Below are positions 9,511-18,693 of a DNA stretch of 64,000 nucleotides, piece after piece; position 1 is the stretch's first letter; the number at the start of each line of letters is the position of its first letter. The notes beneath the pieces are model-generated. The model saw nothing but the letters and a program-made list of their open reading frames with translations, had not been told where the DNA came from and ran no database searches. The stretch is from the NCBI GenBank assembly GCA_049599735.1, contig JBMYOX010000001.1:153250-217249 (forward strand). Direction: 5' to 3'. The position numbers and the translations under genes were made by a program. Source of the stretch: Pontibacterium sp049599735. GTDB taxonomy: Bacteria > Pseudomonadota > Gammaproteobacteria > Pseudomonadales > Balneatricaceae.

Positions 9511-10136
9511 TGGAAGAGCAGTTAAAGCAAACCCTGACAAAAGGTATTCAACAGATGAGCCTGAGCGTTTCAGACGCACAGGTTGATAAACTGATGGATT
9601 ACCTGAACCTGCTGATCAAGTGGAACAAGGCTTACAATCTGACCGCCGTGCGTGATCCGGCAGAAATGGTCAGCCGTCATTTACTGGACAGCCTGAGTAT
9701 TCTTCCTTACATCCGGAATGCCCCGATTATTGATGTGGGCAGTGGTCCAGGCTTACCTGGCATTCCTTTAGCTATTTGTCGCCCTGATCTTGCCGTGACT
9801 ACACTGGACAGTAACGGCAAAAAAACACGTTTTCAGTTACAGGCCAAACTTGAGTTAGGGCTGGATAACTTGACCGTTGTTCACGAACGTGTGGAAAAGT
9901 ATCAGGTTGCGCCTTTTACTCAGGTGGTTTCCAGGGCGTTTGCATCACTACTGGATATGATTCAGTGGACAGATCATCTCTGCCATCAACAGGGTGTTTT
10001 TCTTGCGATGAAAGGATTGTATCCTGAGGAAGAGCTGGCATCTCTGCCTGCGGACTTCCACTTAAAAACCTGTCATCCGTTAAACGTGCCGGGGACGGAG
10101 GGGGAGCGTCATTTACTGATCCTCGGGAGATCCTGA
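9510..10136 (+). CDS. rsmG: 16S rRNA (guanine527-N7)-methyltransferase
   Basis: SAM-dependent methyltransferase (formerly GidB) that modifies G527 in the 530 loop of 16S rRNA; loss gives low-level streptomycin resistance in other bacteria. The SAM site is visible as IIDVGSGPGLPGIPLAI, and VSRAFASL is typical of the C-terminal half. I place the start at ATG 9510, overlapping the mnmG stop as TGATG (208 residues); TTG at 9507 is a less likely alternative. parA follows after two bases, so mnmG-rsmG-parA-parB are very probably cotranscribed. Confidence 0.96.
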   Translation: MEEQLKQTLTKGIQQMSLSVSDAQVDKLMDYLNLLIKWNKAYNLTAVRDPAEMVSRHLLDSLSILPYIRNAPIIDVGSGPGLPGIPLAICRPDLAVTTLDSNGKKTRFQLQAKLELGLDNLTVVHERVEKYQVAPFTQVVSRAFASLLDMIQWTDHLCHQQGVFLAMKGLYPEEELASLPADFHLKTCHPLNVPGTEGERHLLILGRS

Positions 10137-10138
10137 AC

Positions 10139-10939
10139 GTGGTTAAAATACTGACCATTACCAACCAAAAGGGGGGGGTGGGTAAAACCACAACCTGCGT
10201 GAACCTGGCCGCCTCACTGGCTGCGACTAAAAAGCGCGTACTGATGATTGATATGGATCCTCAGGGTAATGCGACTATGGGCAGCGGAGTTGACAAACAT
10301 ACACTCGAAATATCGGCTTATGATGTACTGACAGAGCCTGATTGTGCCGCCGATGCAATTATTAAAAATACCCCTGCGGGTTATGATGTCATTGGCGCAA
10401 ATGCGGATTTAACGGCCGCTGAAGTAGAGCTGCTGCGCCTGACCCACAGGGAATTTCGCCTGAAAATGGCCCTGGAGCCGATTCAGGATCAGTATGATTT
10501 TATTCTGATTGATAACCCGCCTTCGCTAAATTTGCTTACCGTGAATGCACTCACCGCCTCTGGTGGCGTCATTATTCCGATGCAGTGCGAATATTATGCG
10601 CTTGAGGGTATTTCCGCACTGATAGACACCATCAGGAAAATTAATCAGCGCCTGAATCCTGACTTAAAAATTGAAGGTATTTTGCGCACCATGTTTGACC
10701 CCCGGACCAGTCTGGCCAGAGATGTATCGGATCATCTGATCGAATATTTTGGTGATCAGGTGTATCGCACCGTGATCCCCCGTAATGTGCGCCTGGCAGA
10801 AGCCCCCAGCCATGGTTTGCCCGCCCTGAAGTATGATAAAAATTCCAGAGGGGCAGTGGCCTACCTGGCACTGGCGGGTGAGTTGATGCGCCGTATAGCT
10901 CAGGCGCCAGGGTATAAAAACAAAAAACAGGAAGCATAA
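10139..10939 (+). CDS. parA: Chromosome partitioning ATPase ParA/Soj
   Basis: Walker-type ATPase that binds DNA nonspecifically as a dimer and moves ParB-parS complexes during chromosome segregation. The deviant Walker A box QKGGVGKTT has its signature lysine (Lys11) and catalytic-site Lys16; Walker B is at FILIDNPPSL. The protein has 266 residues, the short chromosomal ParA type without an N-terminal DNA-binding domain. The start is GTG at 10139 with GGGAG nine bases upstream. It is followed one base later by parB. Position a few kilobases from the candidate origin is typical. Confidence 0.96.
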   Translation: MVKILTITNQKGGVGKTTTCVNLAASLAATKKRVLMIDMDPQGNATMGSGVDKHTLEISAYDVLTEPDCAADAIIKNTPAGYDVIGANADLTAAEVELLRLTHREFRLKMALEPIQDQYDFILIDNPPSLNLLTVNALTASGGVIIPMQCEYYALEGISALIDTIRKINQRLNPDLKIEGILRTMFDPRTSLARDVSDHLIEYFGDQVYRTVIPRNVRLAEAPSHGLPALKYDKNSRGAVAYLALAGELMRRIAQAPGYKNKKQEA

Positions 10940-10940
10940 A

Positions 10941-11822
10941 ATGGCAGGAAAAAAACGGGGTCTGGGGCGGGGGCTGGATGCACTGCTTTCCGGTGCGACT
11001 ACGCGTGATGAGGTTACACCGTCTGAAAGCACCCCTCAAAAGACGGGTAATTATCCTGAGCTTGAGGTACACCTGATTCAGCGTGGCCGTTATCAGCCCC
11101 GCCGTGACCTTGAACCTCAGGCACTTGAAGACCTGGCCAGTTCCATTCGTGCTCAGGGTGTTATACAGCCGATAGTGGTTCGTCCTGTTGATCATGAGTG
11201 CTATGAAATTATTGCCGGTGAGCGTCGCTGGCGTGCAGCCCGGATGGCGGGTCTTGACTCGGTACCGGTGGTGATCCGGGATGTGCCTGATGAAGCGGCC
11301 ATCGCCATGGCGCTGATTGAGAATATTCAGCGGGAAAACCTCAATCCGATGGAGGAGGCTATTGCACTACAGCGGTTGAAGAGTGAATTTGAGCTGACCC
11401 AGCAAGAGGTGGCGAACGCAGTGGGGAAATCCCGCTCTGCGGTGACCAACCTGCTACGACTGATGAAGCTGACCGATGAAGTACGAAAAATGCTGGAATA
11501 TGGCGACCTGGAAATGGGGCACGCACGGGCTTTACTCCCCTTAGATGAGAATCTTCAGGTTGATGCCGCGCGTGAAGTTGTTGGAAAAGGCTTTTCTGTG
11601 CGCCAAACGGAGGCATTGGTTAAAAAACGTCAGTCTGAAGAGTCCCTGTCTGTCAAAGCTAATCCGAAACCGGATGCCCGGCTTGAGCAATGGGCGGATA
11701 ATTTGTCACAAAAACTGGCTACAAAAGTGAATATTACCCGTAATGCCAAAGGCAAAGGTAAAATTACCATTGCTTACGACTCCAGTGAATCCCTGGCCTC
11801 AATCCTTGAAAACTTACAATAA
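10941..11822 (+). CDS. parB: Chromosome partitioning protein ParB/Spo0J
   Basis: CTP-dependent DNA clamp that loads at parS sites near the origin and works with ParA. The 293 residues show the usual order: a basic N-terminal tail (MAGKKRGLGRGLDALLS) with the ParA-stimulating arginine, the ParB/CTPase domain with GERRWRAARMAG and ENIQRENLNPMEEA, a helix-turn-helix (LTQQEVANAVGKSRSAVTN) that reads parS, and a C-terminal dimerisation domain. I see no full-match parS in this window. Last gene of the mnmG-rsmG-parAB unit. Confidence 0.96.
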   Translation: MAGKKRGLGRGLDALLSGATTRDEVTPSESTPQKTGNYPELEVHLIQRGRYQPRRDLEPQALEDLASSIRAQGVIQPIVVRPVDHECYEIIAGERRWRAARMAGLDSVPVVIRDVPDEAAIAMALIENIQRENLNPMEEAIALQRLKSEFELTQQEVANAVGKSRSAVTNLLRLMKLTDEVRKMLEYGDLEMGHARALLPLDENLQVDAAREVVGKGFSVRQTEALVKKRQSEESLSVKANPKPDARLEQWADNLSQKLATKVNITRNAKGKGKITIAYDSSESLASILENLQ

Positions 11823-11933
11823 GTAGTGGTTAAAATAGTATCAAATCACTATATGTATGATTATCGGGTGCAGTACAACCTGATACTAAAGCGGATCTAT
11901 CTCATACATTAGTGCAAATACCTATAAAGGCGG

Positions 11934-11962
11934 TTGTTTCAGTGCCCCATAGCTCATATAAT
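11934..11962 (+). promoter_or_regulatory. Candidate sigma-70 promoter of the atp operon
   Basis: A perfect -10 TATAAT (11957-11962) lies 17 bases after TTGTTT (11934-11939), a weak -35. It is in the 209-base gap between parB and atpI, about 70 bases before the atpI start. No terminator hairpin is visible after parB, so read-through from parAB is possible. Confidence 0.55.
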
Positions 11963-12031
11963 CGGCTCGCTATTCAGGGGCGTCAACTCCGAAATAGGGC
12001 AAAAATTGGAAATAAGTAAATCAGGAATATA

Positions 12032-12454
12032 GTGGCGCAGATGGGCAAACGGGGCCAGAAACAAGGGAACCACAGCCGGGCCACGCGCAAACAGGTCTTT
12101 CGTATCTACCTGATTCAGGCCATGATCGGTATTACGCTTTCAGCAATTTTATTGCTTAAAGATACGGTCACAGCCTACTCTGCACTTTTAGGTGCAGGCT
12201 TATATCTGATTCCCAATCTCTATTTCGCCTCACGTGTACTGAAAAGCAAATCCGGCCAGACCGCAAACCGGGCACTGGCTGAGATGTATTTAAGTGAAAT
12301 ATGGAAAATGGGGATCAGTATTGTTGCCTTTGCAGCGGTATTTATCCTGGTTCAGCCTCTGAGCCCATTTTCCTTATTTGGCACTTTCATTCTGATGCAA
12401 ATCACAGGTTGGTTTACACAGATGAAATTAAATAACCGGTTCCTGAAACTTTGA
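12032..12454 (+). CDS. atpI: ATP synthase protein I
   Basis: Small membrane protein (140 residues) at the head of atp operons, an assembly aid for the c-ring, not a structural subunit. It has a basic N-terminus followed by about four hydrophobic segments, the first starting near YLIQAMIGITLS. Start is GTG at 12032 after AGGA; the in-frame ATG at 12041 would shorten it by three residues. Sequence is weakly conserved across species, so identification rests on membrane pattern plus position before atpB. Confidence 0.88.
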   Translation: MAQMGKRGQKQGNHSRATRKQVFRIYLIQAMIGITLSAILLLKDTVTAYSALLGAGLYLIPNLYFASRVLKSKSGQTANRALAEMYLSEIWKMGISIVAFAAVFILVQPLSPFSLFGTFILMQITGWFTQMKLNNRFLKL

Positions 12455-12470
12455 AAGAGAGACACTGAGA

Positions 12471-13334
12471 ATGGCTAGCGAAAGCGGAACTCTCACATCC
12501 TCAGACTACATCTCCCACCACTTAACCAATCTGACGTTTGGTAAGCTGCCGGAAGGCACTACCCGTTATGATGGCTCTGTGGTTGGCGAGGGTGGCACCT
12601 GGGCCTTTGCTCACGGTACTGAAGCTGCTGATATGGGCTTCTGGGCAATTAACGTCGATACAATGTTCTGGTCTGTTGGTCTGGGATTTTTGTTTATCTG
12701 GCTGTTCCAGCGCGTTGCGAAATCCGTAACCGCCGGTGTACCGGGTAACACTCAGAACTTCGTTGAGACCATCGTCGAGTTCGTTGACGAGAACGTCAAA
12801 AGTATCTTCCATCATAAAAATGACATGATTGCGCCTCTGTCGCTGACCATTTTTGTCTGGATTCTTCTGATGAACACCATGGACCTTATCCCGGTTGACT
12901 GGATTCCGTTCGTGGCGGCTGAAATGGGTATTTCTTACATGAAGGTAGTACCAACTACCGACGTGAATGCGACGGCTGGCATGGCTCTGAGCGTATTTGG
13001 CCTGATTATTTACTACAGCATCAAGGCAAAAGGCCTCGGTGGTTTCATGGCAGAACTGTCCCTGCAGCCGCTGGGTAAATGGTTATTGCCCTTCAACCTG
13101 TTCCTTGAAGTGGTTGGCCTGATTGCCAAGCCGGTTTCTCTTGCGCTGCGACTGTTCGGTAACATGTACGCAGGTGAGATGATCTTTATTTTGATCGCAT
13201 TGCTACCTTTCTGGGTGCAGTGGGTACTGTCCGTACCCTGGGCGATCTTCCATATTCTGGTTATTACGCTACAGGCGTTTATCTTCATGGTCCTGACCAT
13301 TGTTTATATGGCTATGGCACATGACGACCACTAA
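12471..13334 (+). CDS. atpB: ATP synthase F0 subunit a
   Basis: Membrane subunit that forms the two proton half-channels against the c-ring. The 287 residues include the essential arginine in SLALRLFGNMYAGE and several membrane helices; the PFNLFLEVVGL segment precedes them. The N-terminal extension before the first helix is long, as in other gammaproteobacteria. Sixteen bases separate it from atpI. Confidence 0.97.
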   Translation: MASESGTLTSSDYISHHLTNLTFGKLPEGTTRYDGSVVGEGGTWAFAHGTEAADMGFWAINVDTMFWSVGLGFLFIWLFQRVAKSVTAGVPGNTQNFVETIVEFVDENVKSIFHHKNDMIAPLSLTIFVWILLMNTMDLIPVDWIPFVAAEMGISYMKVVPTTDVNATAGMALSVFGLIIYYSIKAKGLGGFMAELSLQPLGKWLLPFNLFLEVVGLIAKPVSLALRLFGNMYAGEMIFILIALLPFWVQWVLSVPWAIFHILVITLQAFIFMVLTIVYMAMAHDDH

Positions 13335-13421
13335 ATGTGGTGGTAACCGAATTTAAATCATAATGATTTTACTTTAAAAACTTTAACTTTAACTTTTGAA
13401 AACTTAAGCGGAGATAAACTG

Positions 13422-13652
13422 ATGGAAATGGCATTGCTGTACATCGCTGGTGCACTGATGATGGGTCTGGGCGCTGTGGGTGCTGCTGTAGGTATCGGTA
13501 TCCTGGGTGGTAAATTCCTGGAAGGTGCTGCTCGTCAGCCTGAACTGATCCCACTGCTGCGTACTCAATTCTTCATCGTAATGGGTCTGGTCGATGCTGT
13601 ACCTATGATCGGTGTTGGTCTGGGTCTGTACGTACTGTTCGCTGTTGCGTAA
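13422..13652 (+). CDS. atpE: ATP synthase F0 subunit c
   Basis: Proteolipid of the rotor ring, 76 residues in two helices joined by the polar loop GAARQPE. The ion-carrying carboxylate is Asp58 in MGLVDAVPMIGVG. I see no sodium-type ligand set around it, so proton coupling is expected. The gap before it (13335-13421) is AT-rich with AAGCGGAG upstream of the ATG, which suits the high translation c subunits need. Confidence 0.97.
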   Translation: MEMALLYIAGALMMGLGAVGAAVGIGILGGKFLEGAARQPELIPLLRTQFFIVMGLVDAVPMIGVGLGLYVLFAVA

Positions 13653-13718
13653 GTAGTCCCAAGTCTTACTACTGACTTGTAATCTACTACTTTACTAACA
13701 ACTGCGAGAGGTAATGGC

Positions 13719-14189
13719 GTGAATATCAATCTAACCATCATTGGTCAGGCCATCGCGTTTGCAATTTTTGTTATGTTTTGCATGAAGTATGTGTGGCCGC
13801 CAATTACGGCTGCACTGGCAGAACGCAAATCTAAAATTGCTGAAGGCCTTGACGCTGCTGATCGTGCTGAGCGTGATCTGCATCTGGCAAAAGAAAAAGC
13901 CGCTGCAGATCTGCGTAAAGGCAAAGACGAAGCGGCCGCCATCATTGAACAAGCCAATAAACGGGCTAACCAGATTGTCGACGAAGCCAAAGAACAGGCT
14001 CGTGATGAAGCTGAGCGTGTGAAAATCGCTGCTCAGGCTGAAATCGAGCAGGAAGCTAACCGCGCCAAAGAAGCACTGCGTGCTCAGGTTGCGGCTCTGG
14101 TTATCACTGGCGCTGAAAAAATTCTGGAAGCCTCTATTGATAAGAAAGCTCACGCTAAGCTCGTTGAGAAACTGGCAGCTGAGCTTTAA
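13719..14189 (+). CDS. atpF: ATP synthase F0 subunit b
   Basis: Peripheral stalk subunit: one N-terminal membrane helix (about residues 5-25) then a long charged alanine-rich coiled coil, 156 residues, the usual length. It dimerises and links subunit a to delta and alpha. The start is GTG at 13719 with GAGAGG seven bases upstream; a nearby ATG at 13714 is out of frame. Lies between atpE and atpH. Confidence 0.96.
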   Translation: MNINLTIIGQAIAFAIFVMFCMKYVWPPITAALAERKSKIAEGLDAADRAERDLHLAKEKAAADLRKGKDEAAAIIEQANKRANQIVDEAKEQARDEAERVKIAAQAEIEQEANRAKEALRAQVAALVITGAEKILEASIDKKAHAKLVEKLAAEL

Positions 14190-14201
14190 GCGAGGTTTAT
14201 G

Positions 14202-14738
14202 ATGGCTGAACTTAATACAGTCGCTCGCCCATACACCAAAGCTGTTTTTGAGTGTGCGCTGAGTAACGGAACACTGGATCAATGGTCTGATATGTTGTCT
14301 ACCGCAGCTTCGGTTGCTGCGGACAAACAGATGATCAGTATCCTGGGTAATCCGGCTCTGACAAGTGAGCAGAAAGCGGAAGCGTTGATTTTTGTTTGTG
14401 AAAAACATATCGACGAAGCGGGTAAGAACTTTGTTTCTTTACTGGCTGAAAATAAGCGTCTGCCACTGTTACCAGAGATCAGTGCACAATTCGAACAGCT
14501 GAAGGCAAACCAGCAGAAGTCTGTCGACATAGATGTTACGACAGCTTTTGATCTGGATGAGCAGCAGCAACAAAAACTAGCTCAGGCATTAAGCACGAAA
14601 CTGGGTCGCGAAGTGAATATCAGCTCTACGGTAGATAAGTCTATCTTAGGTGGTCTGGTTATTCGTACCGCAGACCTGGTTATCGATGGCTCAGTTCGCG
14701 CAAGACTTGCGAAACTGGCCGAAGCTATGAATTCCTGA
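14202..14738 (+). CDS. atpH: ATP synthase F1 subunit delta
   Basis: Joins the top of the alpha3beta3 head to the b-subunit stalk. The opening TVARPYTKAVFECA and the C-terminal region VDKSILGGLVIRTADLVIDGSVRARL are standard delta motifs. Two consecutive ATG codons occur at 14199 and 14202; I take the second (178 residues) because GAGG is then six bases upstream and the N-terminus aligns with other delta subunits. Confidence 0.96.
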   Translation: MAELNTVARPYTKAVFECALSNGTLDQWSDMLSTAASVAADKQMISILGNPALTSEQKAEALIFVCEKHIDEAGKNFVSLLAENKRLPLLPEISAQFEQLKANQQKSVDIDVTTAFDLDEQQQQKLAQALSTKLGREVNISSTVDKSILGGLVIRTADLVIDGSVRARLAKLAEAMNS

Positions 14739-14753
14739 GTGTGAGGAATAAAC

Positions 14754-16298
14754 ATGCAGCAACTGAATCCATCTGAGATCAGCGAGATTCTGAAGAAACG
14801 CATCGAGAAGCTGGATGTGTCTTCTGAAGCCCGTAATGAAGGTACTATTGTCAGCGTATCCGACGGTATTATCCTGATTCACGGCCTCGCAGACGTAATG
14901 TACGGGGAAATGATCGAATTCCCTGGTGGTGTCTACGGTATGGCGCTCAACCTTGAGCGTGACTCTGTAGGTGCTGTAGTACTGGGTGACTACCAGGACC
15001 TGGTTGAAGGTATGACCGCGCGTTGTACCGGCCGTATCCTGGAAGTACCTGTAGGTCCGGAATTGCGCGGTCGTGTAGTAGACGGCCTGGGCAACCCGAT
15101 CGACGGTAAAGGCCCGATTGAAACTAAATTGTTTGACGCTGTAGAAAAGGTTGCACCTGGTGTAATCGAACGTCAGTCCGTTGATCAGCCAGTACAGACT
15201 GGTCTGAAAGCGATTGATGCTATGGTACCGGTAGGTCGTGGCCAGCGTGAGCTGATCATCGGTGACCGTCAGATTGGTAAATCTGCGATCGCTATCGACG
15301 CTATCATCAACCAGAAAGACACTGGCGTAACTTGTGTTTACGTAGCTATTGGTCAGAAGCAGTCGACTATTGCTAACGTAGTACGCAAGCTGGAAGAACA
15401 CGGCGCAATGGCTCATACCATTGTTGTTGCAGCAGGTGCGGCCGATCCGGCTGCCATGCAGTTCCTGGCGCCTTATGCCGGTTGTTCTATGGGTGAATAT
15501 TTCCGTGACCGCGGTGAAGATGCACTGATTGTATACGATGACCTGACTAAACAGGCATGGGCATACCGTCAGATCTCTCTGCTGTTGCGTCGTCCTCCAG
15601 GTCGTGAAGCATACCCTGGTGACGTATTCTACTTGCACTCCCGTCTGCTGGAACGTGCTGCGCGCGTTAACGCTGAGTACGTTGAGAAGTTCACCAACGG
15701 TGAAGTTAAGGGCCAGACTGGTTCCCTGACTGCACTGCCGGTGATCGAAACTCAGGGTGGTGACGTGTCTGCATTCGTACCAACCAACGTAATCTCCATT
15801 ACTGATGGTCAGATCTTCCTGGAAGCGGACCTGTTTAACGCAGGTGTTCGTCCGGCGATCAACGCTGGTCTGTCTGTATCCCGTGTAGGTGGTGCAGCCC
15901 AGACTAAGATCATCAAGAAACTGGGTGGTGGTGTACGTCTGGCATTGGCACAGTATCGTGAATTGGCTGCATTCGCACAGTTTGCATCTGACCTTGACGA
16001 TGCAACCCGTGCACAGCTGGAACACGGTCAGCGTGTAACCGAGTTGATGAAGCAGAAACAGTACTCCCCAATGTCTGTAGCAGACATGGGTCTGAGTTTG
16101 TTCGCTGCCAACGAAGGTTTCCTGAACGACGTAGATCTGAACAAGATTCTGGACTTTGAATCTGCATTGATTGCTTTCTTCAACAGCGAATACGCTGATC
16201 TGATGGCTAAGATCAATGATGGCGGTGGTTTCAATGATGAAATCGCAGCGCAGTTCAAGGCTGGTATCGACAAGTTCAAGTCTACCCAAACTTGGTAA
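14754..16298 (+). CDS. atpA: ATP synthase F1 subunit alpha
   Basis: Non-catalytic nucleotide-binding subunit of F1, 514 residues. The P-loop is GDRQIGKSA, and the arginine finger lies in the conserved stretch around PAINAGLSVSRVGGAAQ. MQQLNPSEISEILKKRI is the usual N-terminus that contacts delta. Fifteen bases separate it from atpH. A strong hairpin lies just downstream, before atpG. Confidence 0.98.
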   Translation: MQQLNPSEISEILKKRIEKLDVSSEARNEGTIVSVSDGIILIHGLADVMYGEMIEFPGGVYGMALNLERDSVGAVVLGDYQDLVEGMTARCTGRILEVPVGPELRGRVVDGLGNPIDGKGPIETKLFDAVEKVAPGVIERQSVDQPVQTGLKAIDAMVPVGRGQRELIIGDRQIGKSAIAIDAIINQKDTGVTCVYVAIGQKQSTIANVVRKLEEHGAMAHTIVVAAGAADPAAMQFLAPYAGCSMGEYFRDRGEDALIVYDDLTKQAWAYRQISLLLRRPPGREAYPGDVFYLHSRLLERAARVNAEYVEKFTNGEVKGQTGSLTALPVIETQGGDVSAFVPTNVISITDGQIFLEADLFNAGVRPAINAGLSVSRVGGAAQTKIIKKLGGGVRLALAQYRELAAFAQFASDLDDATRAQLEHGQRVTELMKQKQYSPMSVADMGLSLFAANEGFLNDVDLNKILDFESALIAFFNSEYADLMAKINDGGGFNDEIAAQFKAGIDKFKSTQTW

Positions 16299-16318
16299 GT
16301 ACTCATCTGAGTAACTTG

Positions 16319-16345
16319 GATCTGCACCGCGGTGCGGTGCAGATC
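16319..16345 (+). repeat. 12-bp perfect hairpin between atpA and atpG
   Basis: GATCTGCACCGC (16319-16330) and its exact reverse complement (16334-16345) are separated by three bases, GGT. The stem is long and GC-rich, but the following sequence (AGACACTAAG) has no T-run, so a standard intrinsic terminator is unlikely. It sits in the 79-base atpA-atpG gap. An mRNA-processing or stability element that sets subunit ratios is a reasonable guess. Confidence 0.7.
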
Positions 16346-16377
16346 AGACACTAAGTTAAGGATAAGAAGGCGGAACT

Positions 16378-17241
16378 ATGGCAGTCGGAAAAGAGATTAA
16401 GACGCAAATTGCGAGCATCGGTAGTACGCGTAAGATTACCAGCGCCATGGAAATGGTTGCTGCATCTAAAATGCGTAAGGCCCAGGATCGCATGCAGTCG
16501 TCCCGTCCCTATGCCCGGAGTATCCGTGGTGTAATTCAGCACCTGGCCAAGTCCAATCCTGAGTACAAACATCTGTACCTCGAGGAGCGTGAGACAAAGC
16601 GTGTCGGTTTTATCATGGTAACAACCGACCGTGGCTTATGTGGTGGTTTGAACGTAAACGCTTTTAAAGCAGCTGTCGCCAGCATGGCAGAGTTCAGCAG
16701 TCAGAACGTTGAAATTGACGTTTGTGCACTGGGCTCCAAAGCGGTTGCATTCTTTAAAAGCTATGGTGGCAACGTTGTCGCGGCAAAAACCCATTTGGGT
16801 GACCAGCCAGAGGTTGGTGATCTGATTGGTGCGGTGAAAGTGATGCTCGATAGCTATGAAGAAGGCAAACTGGACAAGCTGTACATTGTGTCTAACGAAT
16901 TTGTTAACACAATGACGCAGAAGCCAAACGTTGAACAGGTGCTGCCTCTGAAGGCGGAAGACGATGCAGATCGTCTGAACCATCATTGGGATTACATCTA
17001 CGAGCCAGATGCAAAAGAGCTGTTAAACAGCTTGCTGGTTCGTTATATCGAGTCTCTGGTCTATCAGGCGGTGGTTGAGAATAACGCCTGTGAACAGGCA
17101 GCCCGTATGTTGGCGATGAAGAATGCAACTGACAATGCCGGCGATCTGATCGATGAGCTTCAGATGGTTTATAACAAGGCGCGTCAGGCTGCGATTACTC
17201 AGGAAATTTCTGAGATCGTTAGTGGTGCTGCTGCTGTTTAA
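16378..17241 (+). CDS. atpG: ATP synthase F1 subunit gamma
   Basis: Central rotor shaft, 287 residues. The N-terminal helix has KEIKTQIASIGSTRKITSAM and the C-terminal helix MKNATDNAGDLIDELQM; these two form the coiled coil inside the hexamer. TTDRGLCGGLN is the conserved central motif. Length is normal. Confidence 0.97.
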   Translation: MAVGKEIKTQIASIGSTRKITSAMEMVAASKMRKAQDRMQSSRPYARSIRGVIQHLAKSNPEYKHLYLEERETKRVGFIMVTTDRGLCGGLNVNAFKAAVASMAEFSSQNVEIDVCALGSKAVAFFKSYGGNVVAAKTHLGDQPEVGDLIGAVKVMLDSYEEGKLDKLYIVSNEFVNTMTQKPNVEQVLPLKAEDDADRLNHHWDYIYEPDAKELLNSLLVRYIESLVYQAVVENNACEQAARMLAMKNATDNAGDLIDELQMVYNKARQAAITQEISEIVSGAAAV

Positions 17242-17278
17242 TGCAGTTAACAGGTTTAAAAGTTAAGAGGGTCCGAAC

Positions 17279-18655
17279 ATGAGTAGCGGAACTATTGTTC
17301 AGATTATCGGTGCGGTTGTAGACGTGGAATTCCCACGTGCCAGCGTACCGAAGGTTTACGACGCATTGACCGTCGGTAAAACCGGCCTGACACTGGAAGT
17401 TCAGCAGCAGCTGGGTGACGGTGTCGTGCGTGCGATTGCAATGGGTCAGACAGAAGGTGTAAGCCGAGGTCTGGACGTTGAGAACACAGGTTCTCCGGTA
17501 TCCGTACCTGTAGGTACTGCGACCCTGGGTCGTATTATGGATGTACTGGGCAACCCGATTGATGAGTGTGGCCCGATCGGTGAAGAAGAGCGTATGCCTA
17601 TTCACCGTAAGGCGCCTTCCTATGCGGATCAGGCAGCGTCTAACGAACTGCTGGAAACCGGTATCAAGGTTATCGACCTGGTATGCCCGTTCGCTAAGGG
17701 TGGTAAAGTTGGTCTGTTCGGTGGTGCCGGTGTAGGTAAAACCGTAAACATGATGGAACTGATTCGTAACATCGCGATTGAGCACTCTGGTTACTCCGTA
17801 TTTGCGGGTGTAGGTGAGCGTACTCGTGAAGGTAACGATTTCTACTACGAGATGAAAGAGTCCAACGTACTGGACAAAGTATCTCTGGTATACGGTCAGA
17901 TGAATGAGCCACCGGGTAACCGTCTGCGTGTAGCGCTGACTGGCCTGACTATGGCTGAGAAATTCCGTGACGAAGGTCGTGACGTACTGTTGTTTGTTGA
18001 CAACATCTACCGTTACACCCTGGCGGGAACTGAGGTATCTGCACTGCTGGGTCGTATGCCTTCAGCGGTAGGTTACCAGCCAACGCTGGCAGAAGAGATG
18101 GGTGTTCTTCAGGAACGTATCACCTCTACTCAGACGGGTTCTATCACGTCTATCCAGGCGGTATACGTACCGGCGGATGACTTGACGGATCCATCACCAG
18201 CAACCACGTTCTCCCACCTTGATGCGACTGTTGTACTGTCTCGTCAGATTGCGGAGCTGGGTATTTACCCGGCAGTAGATCCACTGGATTCTACTTCACG
18301 TCAGCTGGATCCTCTGGTTATCGGTCAGGAACACTACGACATCGCTCGTCAGGTTCAGGGTGTATTGCAGCGCTATAAAGAGCTGAAAGACATCATCGCG
18401 ATCCTGGGTATGGACGAACTGTCTGAAGAAGACAAGCAGGCGGTATCGCGTGCTCGTAAGATTCAGCGCTTCCTGTCCCAGCCGTTCTTCGTGGCAGAAG
18501 TATTTACCGGATCTCCTGGTAAATACGTGTCACTGAAAGACACCATTAGTGGCTTTAAAGGCATCCTGGAAGGTGATTACGATAATCTTCCGGAGCAGGC
18601 TTTCTACATGGTTGGCGGCATCGACGAAGTAGTTGAGAAAGCTAAGAGCCTGTAA
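17279..18655 (+). CDS. atpD: ATP synthase F1 subunit beta
   Basis: Catalytic subunit of F1, 458 residues. The P-loop is GGAGVGKTV, the catalytic glutamate is in VGERTREGNDFY, and the DELSEED-type lever loop appears as DELSEED near residue 380. The SD is AAGAGGG nine bases before ATG. One of the most certain calls in the window. Confidence 0.98.
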   Translation: MSSGTIVQIIGAVVDVEFPRASVPKVYDALTVGKTGLTLEVQQQLGDGVVRAIAMGQTEGVSRGLDVENTGSPVSVPVGTATLGRIMDVLGNPIDECGPIGEEERMPIHRKAPSYADQAASNELLETGIKVIDLVCPFAKGGKVGLFGGAGVGKTVNMMELIRNIAIEHSGYSVFAGVGERTREGNDFYYEMKESNVLDKVSLVYGQMNEPPGNRLRVALTGLTMAEKFRDEGRDVLLFVDNIYRYTLAGTEVSALLGRMPSAVGYQPTLAEEMGVLQERITSTQTGSITSIQAVYVPADDLTDPSPATTFSHLDATVVLSRQIAELGIYPAVDPLDSTSRQLDPLVIGQEHYDIARQVQGVLQRYKELKDIIAILGMDELSEEDKQAVSRARKIQRFLSQPFFVAEVFTGSPGKYVSLKDTISGFKGILEGDYDNLPEQAFYMVGGIDEVVEKAKSL

Positions 18656-18693
18656 TAAGGTCCCGGCGGAAACACCTTTAAGAGGTAAGTAAC

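Noticed and set aside
13731..14408. Open frame antisense to atpF and atpH
   Set aside because: Phe/Ser-rich shadow of alanine/lysine codons in atpF; no start signal or family match.
14691..16289. Long open frame (over 500 codons) antisense to atpA
   Set aside because: It is the mirror of a highly biased, strongly conserved coding sequence; its translation is Cys/Thr/Tyr/Gln-rich, has no domain, no SD, and overlaps a certain gene.
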